The notes beneath the pieces are model-generated. The model did no database searches, was not told the origin of the DNA, and saw only the letters and a program-made list of their open reading frames with translations. DNA of 64,000 nucleotides from Eretmocerus hayati. Taxonomy: Eukaryota > Arthropoda > Insecta > Hymenoptera > Aphelinidae. Both the position numbers and the translations under genes were made by a program. The stretch is taken from the NCBI GenBank assembly GCA_029851415.1, contig CM056741.1:90245282-90309281 (forward strand), written 5' to 3'. Below, one piece after another: positions 31,342 to 45,729 of this stretch (its first letter is position 1; every line of letters starts with the position of its first letter).

Positions 31342-31498
31342 TTTTGGGCTCTCTTGATTGCCGCAGTAGAAATTCCAAGATTCCTCCAGAAAAGGCCCAA
31401 AAACCACGAAAACCTCAGAAAATATGGTTTTTTGAGAAACTCAGGCAACTAAAAAATGTGTTTTGAGGAACGTGACAACTGTGTTCCACATGAAAGAT

Positions 31499-33125
31499 GC
31501 GTCGAATTGCTTCTGCTCCAAGTTTTAGGGAGTATTTCGATGCCCCTGTGCAATTTCCTGACTACCTCTCTGTTTGACTTCTGTGGAGCTCATAGCATGA
31601 ATTCATTCCGAATTCTCAAGGCACATATTTTGACATGAAATTTTGTGCTCTTCCGATCGCCGCAGTGGAGAATTCCAAGATGCCTCCAGAAAAGGCCCAA
31701 AAACCACGGAAATCTCAGAAAATATGGTTTTTTGAAAAACCCAGGCAACAAAAAAATGTGTTTTGAGGAACGCAACAACTGTGCTCCACATGGAAAATGC
31801 GTCGAATTACTTCTGCTCCAAGCTTCAGGGAGTATTTCGATGCCCCTGTGCAATTTCCGGAATACCTCTCTGTTTGACTTCTGTGGAGCTCTAGCATGAA
31901 CTCATTTCGAATTCTCAAGGCATAATTTCAACATGAAATTTTGTGCTCTTTCGATTGCCGCAGTCAGAATTCCAAGATTCCCCCAGAGAAGGCACAAAAA
32001 CAACGAGAACCTCAAGAAATATGGTTTTCTGGAAAACACAGGCAACAAAAAAATGTATTTGAGAAATGCAACAACTTTTTCCCACATGAAAGATGCCTAA
32101 ATCGGCTTCCCCTCCAAGTTTTTGGGAGTTTCTCAACGCCCCTGTGCAATTTTCGGACTACCTCTCTGTTTGACTCCCGTGGAGCTCAGAGCATGAATCC
32201 ATTTCAAATTCTGAAGGCACATATTTCAACATAAAACTGTGTGCTCTTTGGATTGCCGCAGTGAGAATTCCTAGATTCCCCCAGGAGAGGCCCAACAACC
32301 ACGAAAACCTCAAAAAATATGGTTTTTTTAGAAGCTCAGGCAACGAAAAAATGTATCCTCGGAATCGCAACATCTTTGTTCCACATGAAAGATGCGTCGA
32401 ATTGCTCCTGCTCCAAGTTTTAGGGAGTATTTCGATCCCAATGTGCAATTTTCGGACTACCTCTCTGTTTGACTGCTGTGGAGCTCGTCCCATGAACTCA
32501 TTGAGAATTTTCAAACCACATCTATCGACATAGAATTGTATGCTCTTCCGGTTGCCGCATCCATGATTCCCCCAGAAGAGGCCCCAGAAACCACGAAAAC
32601 CTTAGTAGATATCGGTTTTCCAGAAACGCAGGCAATAAAATAATGTATTTTGACAAATGCAACAACTTTGTTCCACATGAAAGACGCCTCAAACGGCTTC
32701 CCCTCCAAGTTTTTGGGAGTTTCTCAAGGCCCCTGTGCAATTTTCGGACTACCTCTCTGTTTGACTTCCGTGGAGCTCATAGCATGAATTCATTTCAAAT
32801 TCTCAAGGCACATATTTTAACATAGAATTTTGTGCTCTTCTGATCGCCGCAGTGGAGAATTCCAAGATGCCTCCAGAAAAGGCCCAAAAACCACGGAAAC
32901 CTCAGAAAGCATGGTTTTTTGAAAAACTCAGGCAACAAAAAAATGTGTTTTGAGGAACGCAACAACTGTGCTCCACATAAAAGATGCGTCGAATGGCTTC
33001 TGCTCCAAGTTTTGGGGAATATTTCGATGCCCCTGTGCAATTTCCGGACTACCTCTCTGTTTGACTTCCGTGGAGCTCATAGCAAGATTTCATTTCAAAT
33101 TCTGAAGGCACATATTCCAACATAA
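31499..33125 (+). repeat. Second copy of the 25012-26638 satellite segment
   Basis: It is collinear with 25012-26638 at an offset of 6,487 bp. It begins about 160 bases after the foldback element and ends where the two arrays switch to different monomer subtypes. Confidence 0.8.
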
Positions 33126-36100
33126 AATTGTGTGCTCTTTGGATTGCCGCAGTGCGAATTCCAAGATTCCCCCAGGAGAGGCCCAACAACGACGAAAACC
33201 TCAAAAAATATGGTTTCTTCGAGAAACCCAGGCAACAAAAAAATGTATTTTGAGAAATGCAACAACTTGGTTACACATGAAAGATGCCTCAATCGGCTTC
33301 CCCTTCAAGTTTTTGGGAGTTCCTCAACGCTCCTGTGCGATTTTCGGACTCCCTATCTGTTTGCCTTCCGTGGAGCTCATAGCATGATTCCTTCTCAAAT
33401 TCTGAAGGCACAAATCTCAACATAAAATTTTGTGCTCTCTCGATTGCCGCAGTAGGAATTCCAAGATTCCTCCAGAAAACGCCCAAAAACCACGAAAACC
33501 TCGGGAAATATGGTTCTATGAGAAACTCAGGCAACAAAAAAATGTGTTTTGAGGAACGTGACAACTGTGCTCTCATGAAAGATGCGTCGAATTGCTTCCG
33601 CTCCAAGTTTTAGCGAGTTTTTCGATGCCCCTGTGCAATTTCCGGAATACCTCTCTGTCTGACTTCTGTGGAGCTCTAGCATGAACTCATTCCAAATTCT
33701 CAAGGCACATATTTCAACATGAAATTTTGTGCTCTTTCGATTGCCGCAGTGAGAATTCCAAGATTCCCCCAGAGAAGGCACAAAAACAACGAGAACCTCA
33801 AGGAATATGGTTTTCTGGAAAACACAGACAACAAAAAAATGTATTTTGAGAAATGCAACAAATTTGTTCCACATGGAAGATGCCTGAATCGGCTTCCCCT
33901 CCAAGTTTTTGGGAGTTTCTCAACGCCCCTGTGCAATTTTCGGACTACCTCTCTGTTTGACTTCTGTGGAGCTCTAGCATGAATCCATTACAAATTCTCA
34001 AGGCACATATTTCAACATGAAATTTTGTGCTCTTCCGATCGCCGCAGTGGAGAATTCCAAGATGCCTCCAGAAAAGGCCCAAGAACCACGGAAACCTCAG
34101 AAAGCATGGTTTTTAGAAAAACTCGGGCAACGAAAAAATGTGTTTTGAGGAACGGAACAACTGTGCTCCACATGAAAGATGCGTCGAATTGCTTCCGCTC
34201 CAAGTTTTAGCGAGTTTTTCGATGCCTCTGTGCAATTTCCGGAATACCTCTCTGTTTGACTTCTGTGGAGCTCTAGCATGAACTCATTACAAATTCTCAA
34301 GGCACATATTTCAACATGAAATTTTGTGCTCTTTCGATTGCCGCAGTGAGAATTCCAAGACTCCTCCAGAAAGGGCCCAAAAACCACGAAAACCTCAGAA
34401 AATATGGTTTTTTCGAGAATTTCAGGCAAGAAAATAATGTGTTTTGGGGAACGCAACAACTGTGCTCCACATGAAAGATGCGTCGAATTGCTTCCGCTCC
34501 AAGTTTTAGCGAGTTTTTCGATGCCCCTGTGCAATTTCCGGAATACCTCTCTGTCTGACTTCTGTGGAGCTCTAGCATGAACTCATTTCAAATTCTCAAG
34601 GCACATATTTCAACATGAAATTTTGTGCTCTTTCGATTGCCGCAGTGAGAATTCCAAGATTCCCCCAGAGGAGGCACGAAAATAACGAGAACCTCGAGAA
34701 ATATGGTTTTCTGAAGAACACAGGCAACGAAACAATGTATTCGAGAAATGCAACAACTTTGTTCCACATGAAAGATGCCTGAATCGGCTTCCCCCTCCAA
34801 GTTTTTGGGAGTTTCTCACCGCCCCTGTGCAATTTCCGGACTACCTCTCTGTTTGACTTCCGTGGAGCTCATAGCATGATTCCATCTCAAATTCTGGAGG
34901 CACATATTTCAACATAAAATTTTGTGCTCTCTCGAGTGCCGCAGTAGGAATTCCATGATTCCTACAGAAAAGGCCCAAAAACCACGAAAACCTCAGAAAA
35001 TATGGTTTTTTGAGAATTTCAGGCAAGAAAATAATGTGTTTTGGGGAACGCAACAACTGTGCTCCACATGAAAGATGCGTCGAATTGCTTCCGCTCCAAG
35101 TTTTAGCGAGTTTTTCGATGCCCCTGTGCAATTTCCGGAATACCTCTCTGTCTGACTTCTAAGGAGCTCTAGCATGAACTCATTTCAAATTCTCAAGGCA
35201 CATATTTCAACATGAAATTTTGTGCTCTTTCGATTGCCGCAGTGAGAATTCCAAGATTCCCCCAGAGAAGGCACAAAAACAACGAGAACCTCAAGAAATA
35301 TGGTTTTCTGGAAAACACAGGCAACAAAAAAATGTATTTTGAGAAATGCAACAAATTTGTTCCACATGGAAGATGCCTGAATCGGCTTCCCCTCCAAGTT
35401 TTTGGGAGTTTCTCAACGCCCCTGTGCAATTTTCGGACTACCTCTCTGTTTGACTTCCGTGAGCCAATAGCATGATTTCATTCCAAATTCTATAGGCACT
35501 TATTTCAACATAAAATTTTGTGCTCTCTCGATTGCCGCAGTGAGAATTCCAAGATTCCCCCAGAGAAGGCACAAAAACAACGAGAACCTCAAGAAATATG
35601 GTTTTCTGGAAAACACAGGCAACAAAAAAATGTGTTTTGAGAAATGCAACAAATTTGTTCCACATGGAAGATGCCTGAATCGGCTTCCCCTCCAAGTTTT
35701 TGGGAGTTTCTCAACGCCCCTGTGCAATTTTCGGACTACCTCTCTGTTTGACTTCCGTGAGCCAATAGCATGATTTCATTTCAAATTCTGAAGGCACTTA
35801 TTTCAACATAAAATTTTGTGCTCTCTCGATTGCCGCAGTGAGAATTCCAAGACTCCTCCAGAAAGGGCCCAAAAACCACGAAAACCTCAGAAAATATGGT
35901 TTTTTCGAGAAACCCAGGCAACAAAAAAATGTATTCTGAGGAATGCAACAACTTTGTTACACATGAAAGATGCCTCAATCGGCTCCCCCTGCGAGTTTTT
36001 GGGAGTTTCTCAACGCCTCTGTGCAATTTTCGGCCTACCTCTCTGTTTGACTTCTGTGGAGCTCTAGCATGAATCCATTACAAATTCTCAAGGCACATAT

Positions 36101-36954
36101 TTCAACATGAAATTTTGTGCTCTTCCGATCGCCGCAGTGGAGAATTCCAAGATGCCTCCAGAAAAGGCCCAAGAATCACGGAAACCTCAGAAAGCATGGT
36201 TTTTTGGAAAACTCGGGCAACGAAAAAATGTGTTTTGAGGAACGAAACAACTGTGCTCCACATGAAAGATGCGTCGAATTGCTTCCGCTCCAAGTTTTAG
36301 CGAGTTTTTCGATGCCTCTGTGCAATTTCCGGAATACCTCTCTGTTTGACTTCTGTGGAGCTCTAGCATGAACTCATTTCAAATTCTCAAGGCACATATT
36401 TCAACATGAAATTTTGTGCTCTTTCGATCGCCGCAGTGAGAATTCCAAGATTCCCCCAGAGGAGGCACAAAAATAACGAGAACCTCAAGAAATATGGTTT
36501 TCTGAAAAACACAGGCAACGAAAAAATGTATTCGAGAAATGCAACAACTTTGTTCCACATGAAAGATGCCTGAATCGGCTTCCCCCTCCAAGTTTTTGGG
36601 AGTTTCTCACCGCCCCTGTGCAATTTCCGGACTACCTCTCTGTTTGACTTCCGTGGAGCTCATAGCATGATTCCATCTCAAATTCTGGAGGCACATATTT
36701 CAACATAAAATTTTGTGCTCTCTCGATTGCCGCAGTAGGAATTCCATGATTGCTACAGAAAAGGCCCAAAACCACGGAAACCTCAGAAAATATGGTTTTT
36801 TGAGGATTTCAGGCAAGAAAATAATGTGTTTTGGGGAACGTGACAACTGTGTTCCACATGAAAGATGCGTCGCATTGCTTCTGCTCCAAGTTTCAGGGAG
36901 TATTTCGATGGCCCTGTTGAATTTCCGGATTACCTTTCTGTTTGACTCCCGTGG

Positions 36955-38745
36955 AGCTCATAGCATGAATCCATTTCAAATTCTGAAGGCACATATTTCA
37001 ACATAAAATTGTGTGCTCTTTGGATTGGCGCAGTGAGAATTCCAAGATTCCCCCAGGAAAGGCCCGAAAACCACGAAAACCTCAGAAAATATGGTTTTTC
37101 TGAGAAACCCAGGTAACAAAGAAATGTATTTTGAGAGATGCAACAACTTTGTTACACATGAAAGATGCCTCAATCGGCTTCCCCTCCAAGTTTTTGGGAG
37201 TTTCTCAACGCCCCTGTGCAATTTTCAGACTACCTCTCTGTTTGACCTCCGTGGAGCTCATAGCATAATTCCATCTCAAATTCTGTAGGCACATAATTCA
37301 ACATAAAATTTTACGCTCTCTCGATCGCCGCAGTGGGAATTTCAAGATTCCTCCAGAAAAGGCCCAAAAACCACGAAAATCTCAGAAAATATGGTTTTTT
37401 GAGAAACTCAGCCAACAAAAAAATGTGTTTTGAGGAACGTGACAACTGTGTTCCACATGAGAGATGCGTCGAATTGCTTCTGCTCCAAGTTTTAGGGAGT
37501 ATTTCGATGCCCCTGTGCAATTTCCGGAGTACCTCTCTGTTTGACTTCCGTGGAGCTCATAGCATGATTTCATTCCAAATTCTGAAGGCATATATTTCAA
37601 CATAAAATTTTGTGCTCTCTCGATTGCCGCAGTGAGAATTCCAAGATTTCTCCGGCAAAGGCCCCAAAACCACGAGAACCTCAGAAAATATTGTTTCTTT
37701 GAGAAATCCAGAAAAAAAATGTATTTTGAGGAATGCAACAACTTTGTTACACATGAAAGATGCCTCGATCGGCTCCCCCTCCAAGTTTTTGGGAGTTTCT
37801 CAACGCCCCTGTGCAATTTTCGGACTACCTCTGTGTTTGACGTCCGTGGAGCTCATAGCATGAATCCATTTCAAATTCTGAAGGCACATATTTCAACATA
37901 AAATTGTGTGCTCTTTGGATTGGCGCAGTGAGAATTCCAAGATTCCCCCAGGAAAGGCCCGAAAACCACGAAAACCTCAGAAAATATGGTTTTTCTGAGA
38001 AACCCAGGCACTAAAGAAATGTATTTTGAGAGATGCAACAACTTTGTTACACATGAAAGATGCCTCAATCGGCTTCCCCTCCAAGTTTTTGGGAGTTTCT
38101 CAACGCCCCTGTGCAATTTTCAGACTACCTCTCTGTTTGACCTCCGTGGAGCTCATAGCATAATTCCATCTCAAATTCTGGAGGCACATAATTCAACATA
38201 AAATTTTACGCTCTCTCGATCGCCGCAGTGGGAATTCCAAGATTCCTCCAGAAAAGGCCCAAAAACCACGAAAATCTCAGAAAATATGGTTTTTTGAGAA
38301 ACTCAGGCAACAAAACAATGTGTTTTGAGGAACGTGACAACTGTGTTCCACATGAGAGATGCGTCGAATTGCTTCTGCTCCAAGTTTTAGGGAGTATTTC
38401 GATGCCCCTGTGCAATTTCCGGAGTACCTCTCTGTTTGACTTCCGTGGAGCTCATAGCATGATTTCATTTCAAATTCTGAAGGCATATATTTCAACATAA
38501 AATTTTGTGCTCTATCGATTGCCGCAGTGAGAATTCCAAGATTCCTCCGGCACAGGCCCCAAAACCACGAGAACCTCAGAAAATATTGTTCCTTTGAGAA
38601 ACCCAGGCAACAAAAAAATGTATTTTGAGAAATGCAACAACTTGGTTACACATGAAAGATGCCTCAATCGGCTTCCCCTCCAAGTTTTTGGGAGTTTCTC
38701 AACGCTCCTGTGCGATTTTCGGACTACCTATCTGTTTGACTTCCG
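36955..38745 (+). repeat. Tandem duplication of three monomers (895-bp period)
   Basis: The segment from about 36955 recurs from about 37850, including the unusual GATTGGCGCAG variant (where most monomers have GATTGCCGCAG) and the TTTTACGCTC variant. Similarity fades at about 38600-38745. Confidence 0.7.
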
Positions 38746-41700
38746 TGGAGCTCATAGCAAGATTTCATTTCAAATTCTGAAGGCTTATATTTCAAAATAA
38801 AATTTTGTGCTCTCTCGATTGCCGCAGTGGGAATTCCAAGATTCCTCCAGAAAAGGCCCAAAAACCACGAGAACCTCAGAAAATATGGTTCTTTTGAGAA
38901 ACCCAGGCAACAAAAAAATTTATTTTGAGAAATGCAACAACTTGGTTACACATGAAAGATGCCTCAATCGGCTTCCCCTCCAAGTTTTTGGGAGTTTCTC
39001 AACGCTCCTGTGCGATTTTCGGACTACGTATCTGTTTGACTTCCGTGGAGCTCATACCAAGATTTCATTTCAAATTCTGAAGGCACATATTTCAACATAA
39101 AATTTTGTGCTCTCTCGATTGCCGCAGTGGGAATTCCAAGATTCCTCCAGAAAACGCCCAAAAACCACGAAAACCTCAGGAAATATGGTTTTATGAGAAA
39201 CTCAGGCAACAAAAAAATGTGTTTTGAGGAACGTGACAACTGTGTTCCACATGAAAGATGCGTCGAATTGCTTCTGCTCCAAGTTTTAGGGAGTATTTCG
39301 ATGCCCCTGTGCAATTTCCGGACTACCTCTCTGTTTGACTTCCGTGGAGCTCATAGCATGATTTCATTTCAAATTCTGAAGGCACATATTTCAACATAAA
39401 ATTTTGTGCTCTCTCGATTGCCGCAGTGGGAATTCCAAGATTCCTCCAGAAAACGCCCAAAAACCACGAAAACCTCAGGAAATATGGTTTTATGAGAAAC
39501 TCAGGCAACAAAAAAATGTGTTTTGAGGAACGTGACAACTGTGTCCCACATGAAAGATGCGTCGAATTGCTTCCGCTCCAAGTTTCAGGGAGTATTTCGA
39601 TGCCCCTGTGCAATTTGCGGAATACCTCTCTGTTTGACTTCTGTGGAGCTCTAGCATGAACTCATTTCGAATCCTCGAGGCACATATTTCAACATGAAAT
39701 TTTGTGCTCTTCAGATTGCCGCAGTGAGAATTCAAAGATTCCCCCAGAGAAGGCACAAAAACAACGAGAACCTCAAGAATTATGGTTTTCTGAAAAACAC
39801 AGGCAACAAAACAATGTATTTTCAGAAATGCAACAACTTCGTTCCACGTGGAAGACGCCTTAAACGGCTTCCCCTCCAAGTTTTTGGGAGTTTCTCAACG
39901 CCCCTGTGCAATTTTCGGACTACCTCTCTGTTTGACTCCCGTGGAGCTCATAGCATGATTTCATTTCAAATTCTGAAGGCACATATTTCAACATAAAATT
40001 TTGTGGTCTCTCGATCGCCGCAGTGAGAATTCCAAGATTCCTCCAGAAAAGGCCCAAAAACCACGAGAACCTCAGAAAATATGGTTCTTTTGACAAACCC
40101 AGGCAACAAAAAAATGTATTCTGAGAAATGCAACAACTTGGTTACACATGAAAGATGCCTCAATCGGCTTCGCCTCCGAATTTTTGGGAGTTTCTCAACG
40201 CTCCTGTGCGATTTTCGGACTACCTATCTGTTTGACTTCCGTGGAGCTCATAGCAAGATTTCATTTCAAATTCTGAAGGCACATATTTCAACATAAAATT
40301 TTGTGCTCTCTCGATTGCCGCAGTGGGAATTCCAAGATTCCTCCAGGAAACGCCCAAAAACCACGAAAACCTCAGGAAATATGGTTTTTTGAGAAACTCA
40401 GGCAAGAAAAAAATGTGTTTTGAGGAACGTGACATCTGTGTCCCACATGAAAGATGCGTCGAATTGCTTCTGCTCCAAGTTTTAGGGAGTATTTCGATGC
40501 CCCCGTGCAATTTCCGGACTACCCCTCTGTTTGACTTCCGTGGAGCTCATAGCATGATTTCATTTCAAATTCTGAAGGCACATATTTCAACATAAAATTT
40601 TGTGCTCCCTCGATTGCCGCAGTGAGAATTCCAAGATGCCTCCGGCAAAGGCCCAAAAACCACGAGAACCTCAGAAAATATTGTTTTTCTGAGAAACCCA
40701 GGCAACAAAAAAATGTATTTTGAGGAATGCAACAACTTTGTTACACATGAAAGATGCCTCAAACGGCTTCCCCTCCAAGTTTTTGGGAGTTTCTCAACGC
40801 CCCTGTAAAATTTTCGGACTACCTCTCTGTTTGACTTCCGTGGAGCTCATAGCATGAATCCATTTCAAATTCTGAAGGCACATATTTCAACATAAAACTG
40901 TGTGCTCTTTGGATTGCCGCAGTGAGAATTCCAAGATTCCCCCAGGAGAGGCCGAACAACCACGAAAACCTCAAAAAATATGGTTTTTTTAGAAGCTCAG
41001 GCAACAAAAAAATGTATCCTCAGAATCGCAACATCTTTGTTCCACATAAGAGATGCGTCGAATCGCTCCTGCTCCAAGTTTTAGGGAGTATTTCGATCCC
41101 AATGTGCAATTTTCGGACTACCTCTCTGTTTGACTGCTGTGGAGCTCGTAGCATGAACTCATTGAGAATTTTCAAACCTCATTTATCGGCATAGAATTGT
41201 ATGCTCTTCCGGTTGCCGCATCCATGATTCCCCCAGTAGAGGCCCCAGAAACCACGAAAACCTTAATAGATATCGGTTTTTCAGAAACGCAGGCAATGAA
41301 AAAATGTATTTTGACGAATGCAACAACTTTGTTCCACATGAAAGACGCCTCAAACGGCTTCCCCTCCAAGTTTTTGGGAGTTTCTCAACGCCTCTGTGCA
41401 ATTTTCGGACTACCTCTCTGTTTGACTTCCGTGGAGCTCATAGCATGAATTCATTTCAAATTCTCAAGGCACATATTTTAACATGGGATTTCGTGCTCTT
41501 CTGATCGCCGCAGTGGAGAATTCCGAGATGCCTCCAGAAAAGGCCCAAAAACCACGGAAACCTCAGAAAGCATGGTTTTTTGGAAAACTCAGGCAACAAA
41601 GAAATGTGTTTTGGGGAACGCAACAACTGTGCTCCACATGAAAGATGCGTCGAATTGCTTCCGCTCCAAGTTTTAGCGAGTTTTTCGATGCCCCTGTGCA

Positions 41701-44700
41701 ATTTCCGGAATACCTCTCTGTCTGACTTCTGTGGAGCTCTAGCATGAACTCATTTCAAATTCTCAAGGCACATATTTCAACATGAAATTTTGTGCTCTTT
41801 CGATTGCCGCAGTGAGAATTCCAAGATTCCCCCAGAGAAGGCACAAAAACAACGAGAACCTCAAGGAATATGGTTTTCTGGAAAACACAGGCAACAAAAA
41901 AATGTATTTTGAGAAATGCAACAAATTTGTTCCACATGGAAGATGCCTGAATCGGCTTCCCCTCCAAGTTTTTGGGAGTTTCTCAACGCCCCTGTGCAAT
42001 TTTCGGACTACCTCTCTGTTTGACTTCCGTGAGCCAATAGCATGATTTCATTTCAAATTCTGAAGGCACTTATTTCAACATAAAATTTTGTGCTCTCTCG
42101 ATTGCCGCAGTGAGAATTCCAAGACTCCTCCAGAAAGGGCTCAAAAACCACGAAAACCTCAGAAAATATGGTTTTTTCGAGAAACCCAGGCAACAAAAAA
42201 ATGTATTCTGAGGAATGCAACAACTTTGTTACACATGAAAGATGCCTCAATCGGCTCCCCCTGCGAGTTTTTGGGAGTTTCTCAACGCCTCTGTGCAAAT
42301 TTCGGCCTACCTCTCTGTCTGACTTCCGTGGAGCTCATAGCATGAACTCATTACAAATTCTCAAGGCACATATTTCAACATGAAATTTTGTGCTCTTTCG
42401 ATCGCCGCAGTGAGAATTCCAAGATTCCCCCAGAGGAGGCACAAAAATAACGAGAACCTCAAGAAATATGGTTTTCTGAAAAACACAGGCAACGAAAAAA
42501 TGTATTCGAGAAATGCAACAACTTTGTTCCACATGAAAGATGCCTGAATTGGCTTCCCCCTCCAAGTTTTTGGGAGTTTCTCACCGCCCCTGTGCAATTT
42601 CCGGACTACCTCTCTGTTTGACTTCAGTGGAGCTCATAGCATGATTCCATCTCAAATTCTGGAGGCACATATTTCAACATAAAATTTCGTGCTCTCTCGA
42701 TTGCCGCAGTAGGAATTCCATGATTCCTACAGAAAAGGCCCAAAAACCACGAAAACCTCAGAAAATATGGTTTTTTGAGAATTTCAGGCAAGAAAATAAT
42801 TTGTTTTGGGGAACGCAACAACTATGCTCCACATGAAAGATGCGTCGAATTGCTTCCGCTCCAAGTTTTAGCGAGTTTTTCGATGCCCCTGTGCAATTTC
42901 CGGAATACCTCTCTGTCTGACTTCTGTGGAGCTCTAGCATGAACTCATTTCAAATTCTCAAGGCACATATTTCAACATGAAATTTTGTGCTCTTTCGATT
43001 GCCGCAGTGAGAATTCCAAGATTCCCCCAGAGAAGGCACAAAAACAACGAGAACCTCAAGAAATATGGTTTTCTGGAAAACACAGGCAACAAAAAAATGT
43101 ATTTTGAGAAATGCAACAAATTTGTTCCACATGGAAGATGCCTGAATCGGCTTCCCCTCCAAGTTTTTGGGAGTTTCTCAACGCCCCTGTGCAATTTTCG
43201 GCCTACCTCTCTGTTTGACTTCCGTGAGCCAATAGCATGATTTCATTTCAAATTCTGAAGGCACTTATTTCAACATAAAATTTTGTGCTCTCTCGATTGC
43301 CGCAGTGAGAATTCCAAGATTCCCCCAGAGAAGGCACAAAAACAACGAGAACCTCAAGGAATATGGTTTTCTGGAAAACACAGGCAACAAAAAAATGTAT
43401 TTTGAGAAATGCAACAAATTTGTTCCACATGGAAGATGCCTGAATCGGCTTCCCCTCCAAGTTTTTGGGAGTTTCTCAACGCCCCTGTGCAATTTTCGGC
43501 CTACCTCTCTGTTTGACTTCCGTGAGCCAATAGCATGATTTCATTTCAAATTCTGAAGGCACTTATTTCAACATAAAATTTTGTGCTATCTCGATTGCCG
43601 CAGTGAGAATTCCAAGACTCCTCCAGAAAGGGCCCAAAAACCACGAAAACCTCAGAAAATATGTTTTTTTGAGAAACTCAGGCAACAAGAAAATGTGTTT
43701 TGAGGAACGTGACAACTGTGTTCCACATGAAAGATGCGGCGAATTGCTCCTGCTCCAAGTTTTAGGAAGTATTTCGATCCCAATGTGCAATTTTCGGACT
43801 ACCTCTCTGTTTGACTTCTGTGGAGCTCTAGCATGAATCCATTACAAATTCTCAAGGCACATATTTCAACATGAAATTTTGTGCTCTTCCGATCGCCGCA
43901 GTGGAGAATTCCAAGATGCCTCCAGAAAAGGCCCAAGAACCACGGAAACCTCAGAAAGCATGGTTTTTTGAAAAACTCGGGCAACGAAAAAATGTGTTTT
44001 GAGGAACGAAACAACTGTGCTCCACATGAAAGATGCGTCGAATTGCTTCCGCTCCAAGTTTTAGCGAGTTTTTCGATGCCTCTGTGCAATTTCCGGAATA
44101 CCTCTCTGTTTGACTTCTGTGGAGCTCTAGCATGAACTCATTACAAATTCTCAAGGCACATATTTCAACATGAAATTTTGTGCTCTTTCGATCGCCGCAG
44201 TGAGAATTCCAAGATTCCCCCAGAGGAGGCACAAAAATAACGAGAACCTCAAGAAATATGGTTTTCAAAAAAACACAGGCGACGAAAAAATGTATTCGAG
44301 AAATGCAACAACTTTGTTCCACATGAAAGATGCCTGAATCGGCTTCCCCCTCCAAGTTTTTGGGAGTTTCTCACCGCCCCTGTGCAATTTCCGGACTACC
44401 TCTCTGTTTGACTTCCGTGGAGCTCATAGCATGATTCCATCTCAAATTCTGGAGGCACATATTTCAACATAAAATTTTGTGCTCTCTCGATTGCCGCAGT
44501 AGGAATTCCATGATTCCTACAGAAAAGGCCCAAAAACCACGAGAACCTCAGAAAATATGGTTTTTTGAGAATTTCAGGCAAGAAAATAATGTGTTTTGGG
44601 GAACGTGACAACTGTGTTCCACATGAAAGATGCGGCGAATTGCTCCTGCTCCAAGTTTTAGGAAGTATTTCGATCCCAATGTGCAATTTTCGGACTACCT

Positions 44701-45729
44701 CTCTGTTTCACTTCTGTGGAGCTCTAGCATGAATCCATTACAAATTCTCAAGGCACATATTTCAACATGAAATTTTGTGCTCTTCCGATCGCCGCAGTGG
44801 AGAATTCCAAGATGCCTCCAGAAAAGGCCCAAGAATCACGGAAACCTCAGAAAGCATGGTTTTTTGAAAAACTCGGGCAACGAAAAAATGTGTTTTGAGG
44901 AACGAAACAACTGTGCTCCACATGAAAGATGCGTCGAATTGCTTCCGCTCCAAGTTTTAGCGAGTTTTTCGATGCCTCTGTGCGATTTCCGGAATACCTC
45001 TCTGTTTGACTTCTGTGGAGCTCTAGCATGAACTCATTACAAATTCTCAAGGCACATATTTCAACATGAAATTTTGTGCTCTTTCGATCGCCGCAGTGAG
45101 AATTCCGAGGTTCCCCCAGAGGAGGCACAAAAATAACGAGAACCTCAAGAAATATGGTTTTCTGAAAAACACAGGCAACGAAAGAATGTATTCGAGAAAT
45201 GCAACAACTTTGTTCCACATGAAAGATGCCTGAATCGGCTTCCCCCTCCAAGTGTTCGGGAGTTTCTCACCGCCCCTGTGCAATTTCCGGACTACCTCTC
45301 TGTTTGACTTCCGTGGAGCTCATAGCATGATTCCATCTCAAATTCTGGAGGCACATATTTCAACATAAAATTTTGTGCTCTCTCGATTGCCGCAGTAGGA
45401 ATTCCATGATTCCTACAGAAAAGGCCCAAAAACCACGAAAACCTCAGAAAATATGGTTTTTTGAGAATTTCAGGCAAGAAAATAATGTGTTTTGGGGAAC
45501 GTGACAACTGTGTTCCACATGAAAGATGCGTCGAATTGCTTCTGCTCCAAGTTTCAGGGAGTATTTCGATGGCCCTGTGCAATTTCCGGATTACCTTTCT
45601 GTTTGACTCCCGTGGAGCTCATAGCATGATTTCATTTCAAATTCTGAAGGCATATATTTCAACATAAAATTTTGTGCTCTCTCGATTGCCGCAGTGAGAA
45701 TCCCATGATTCCTCCAGCAAAGGCCCAAA

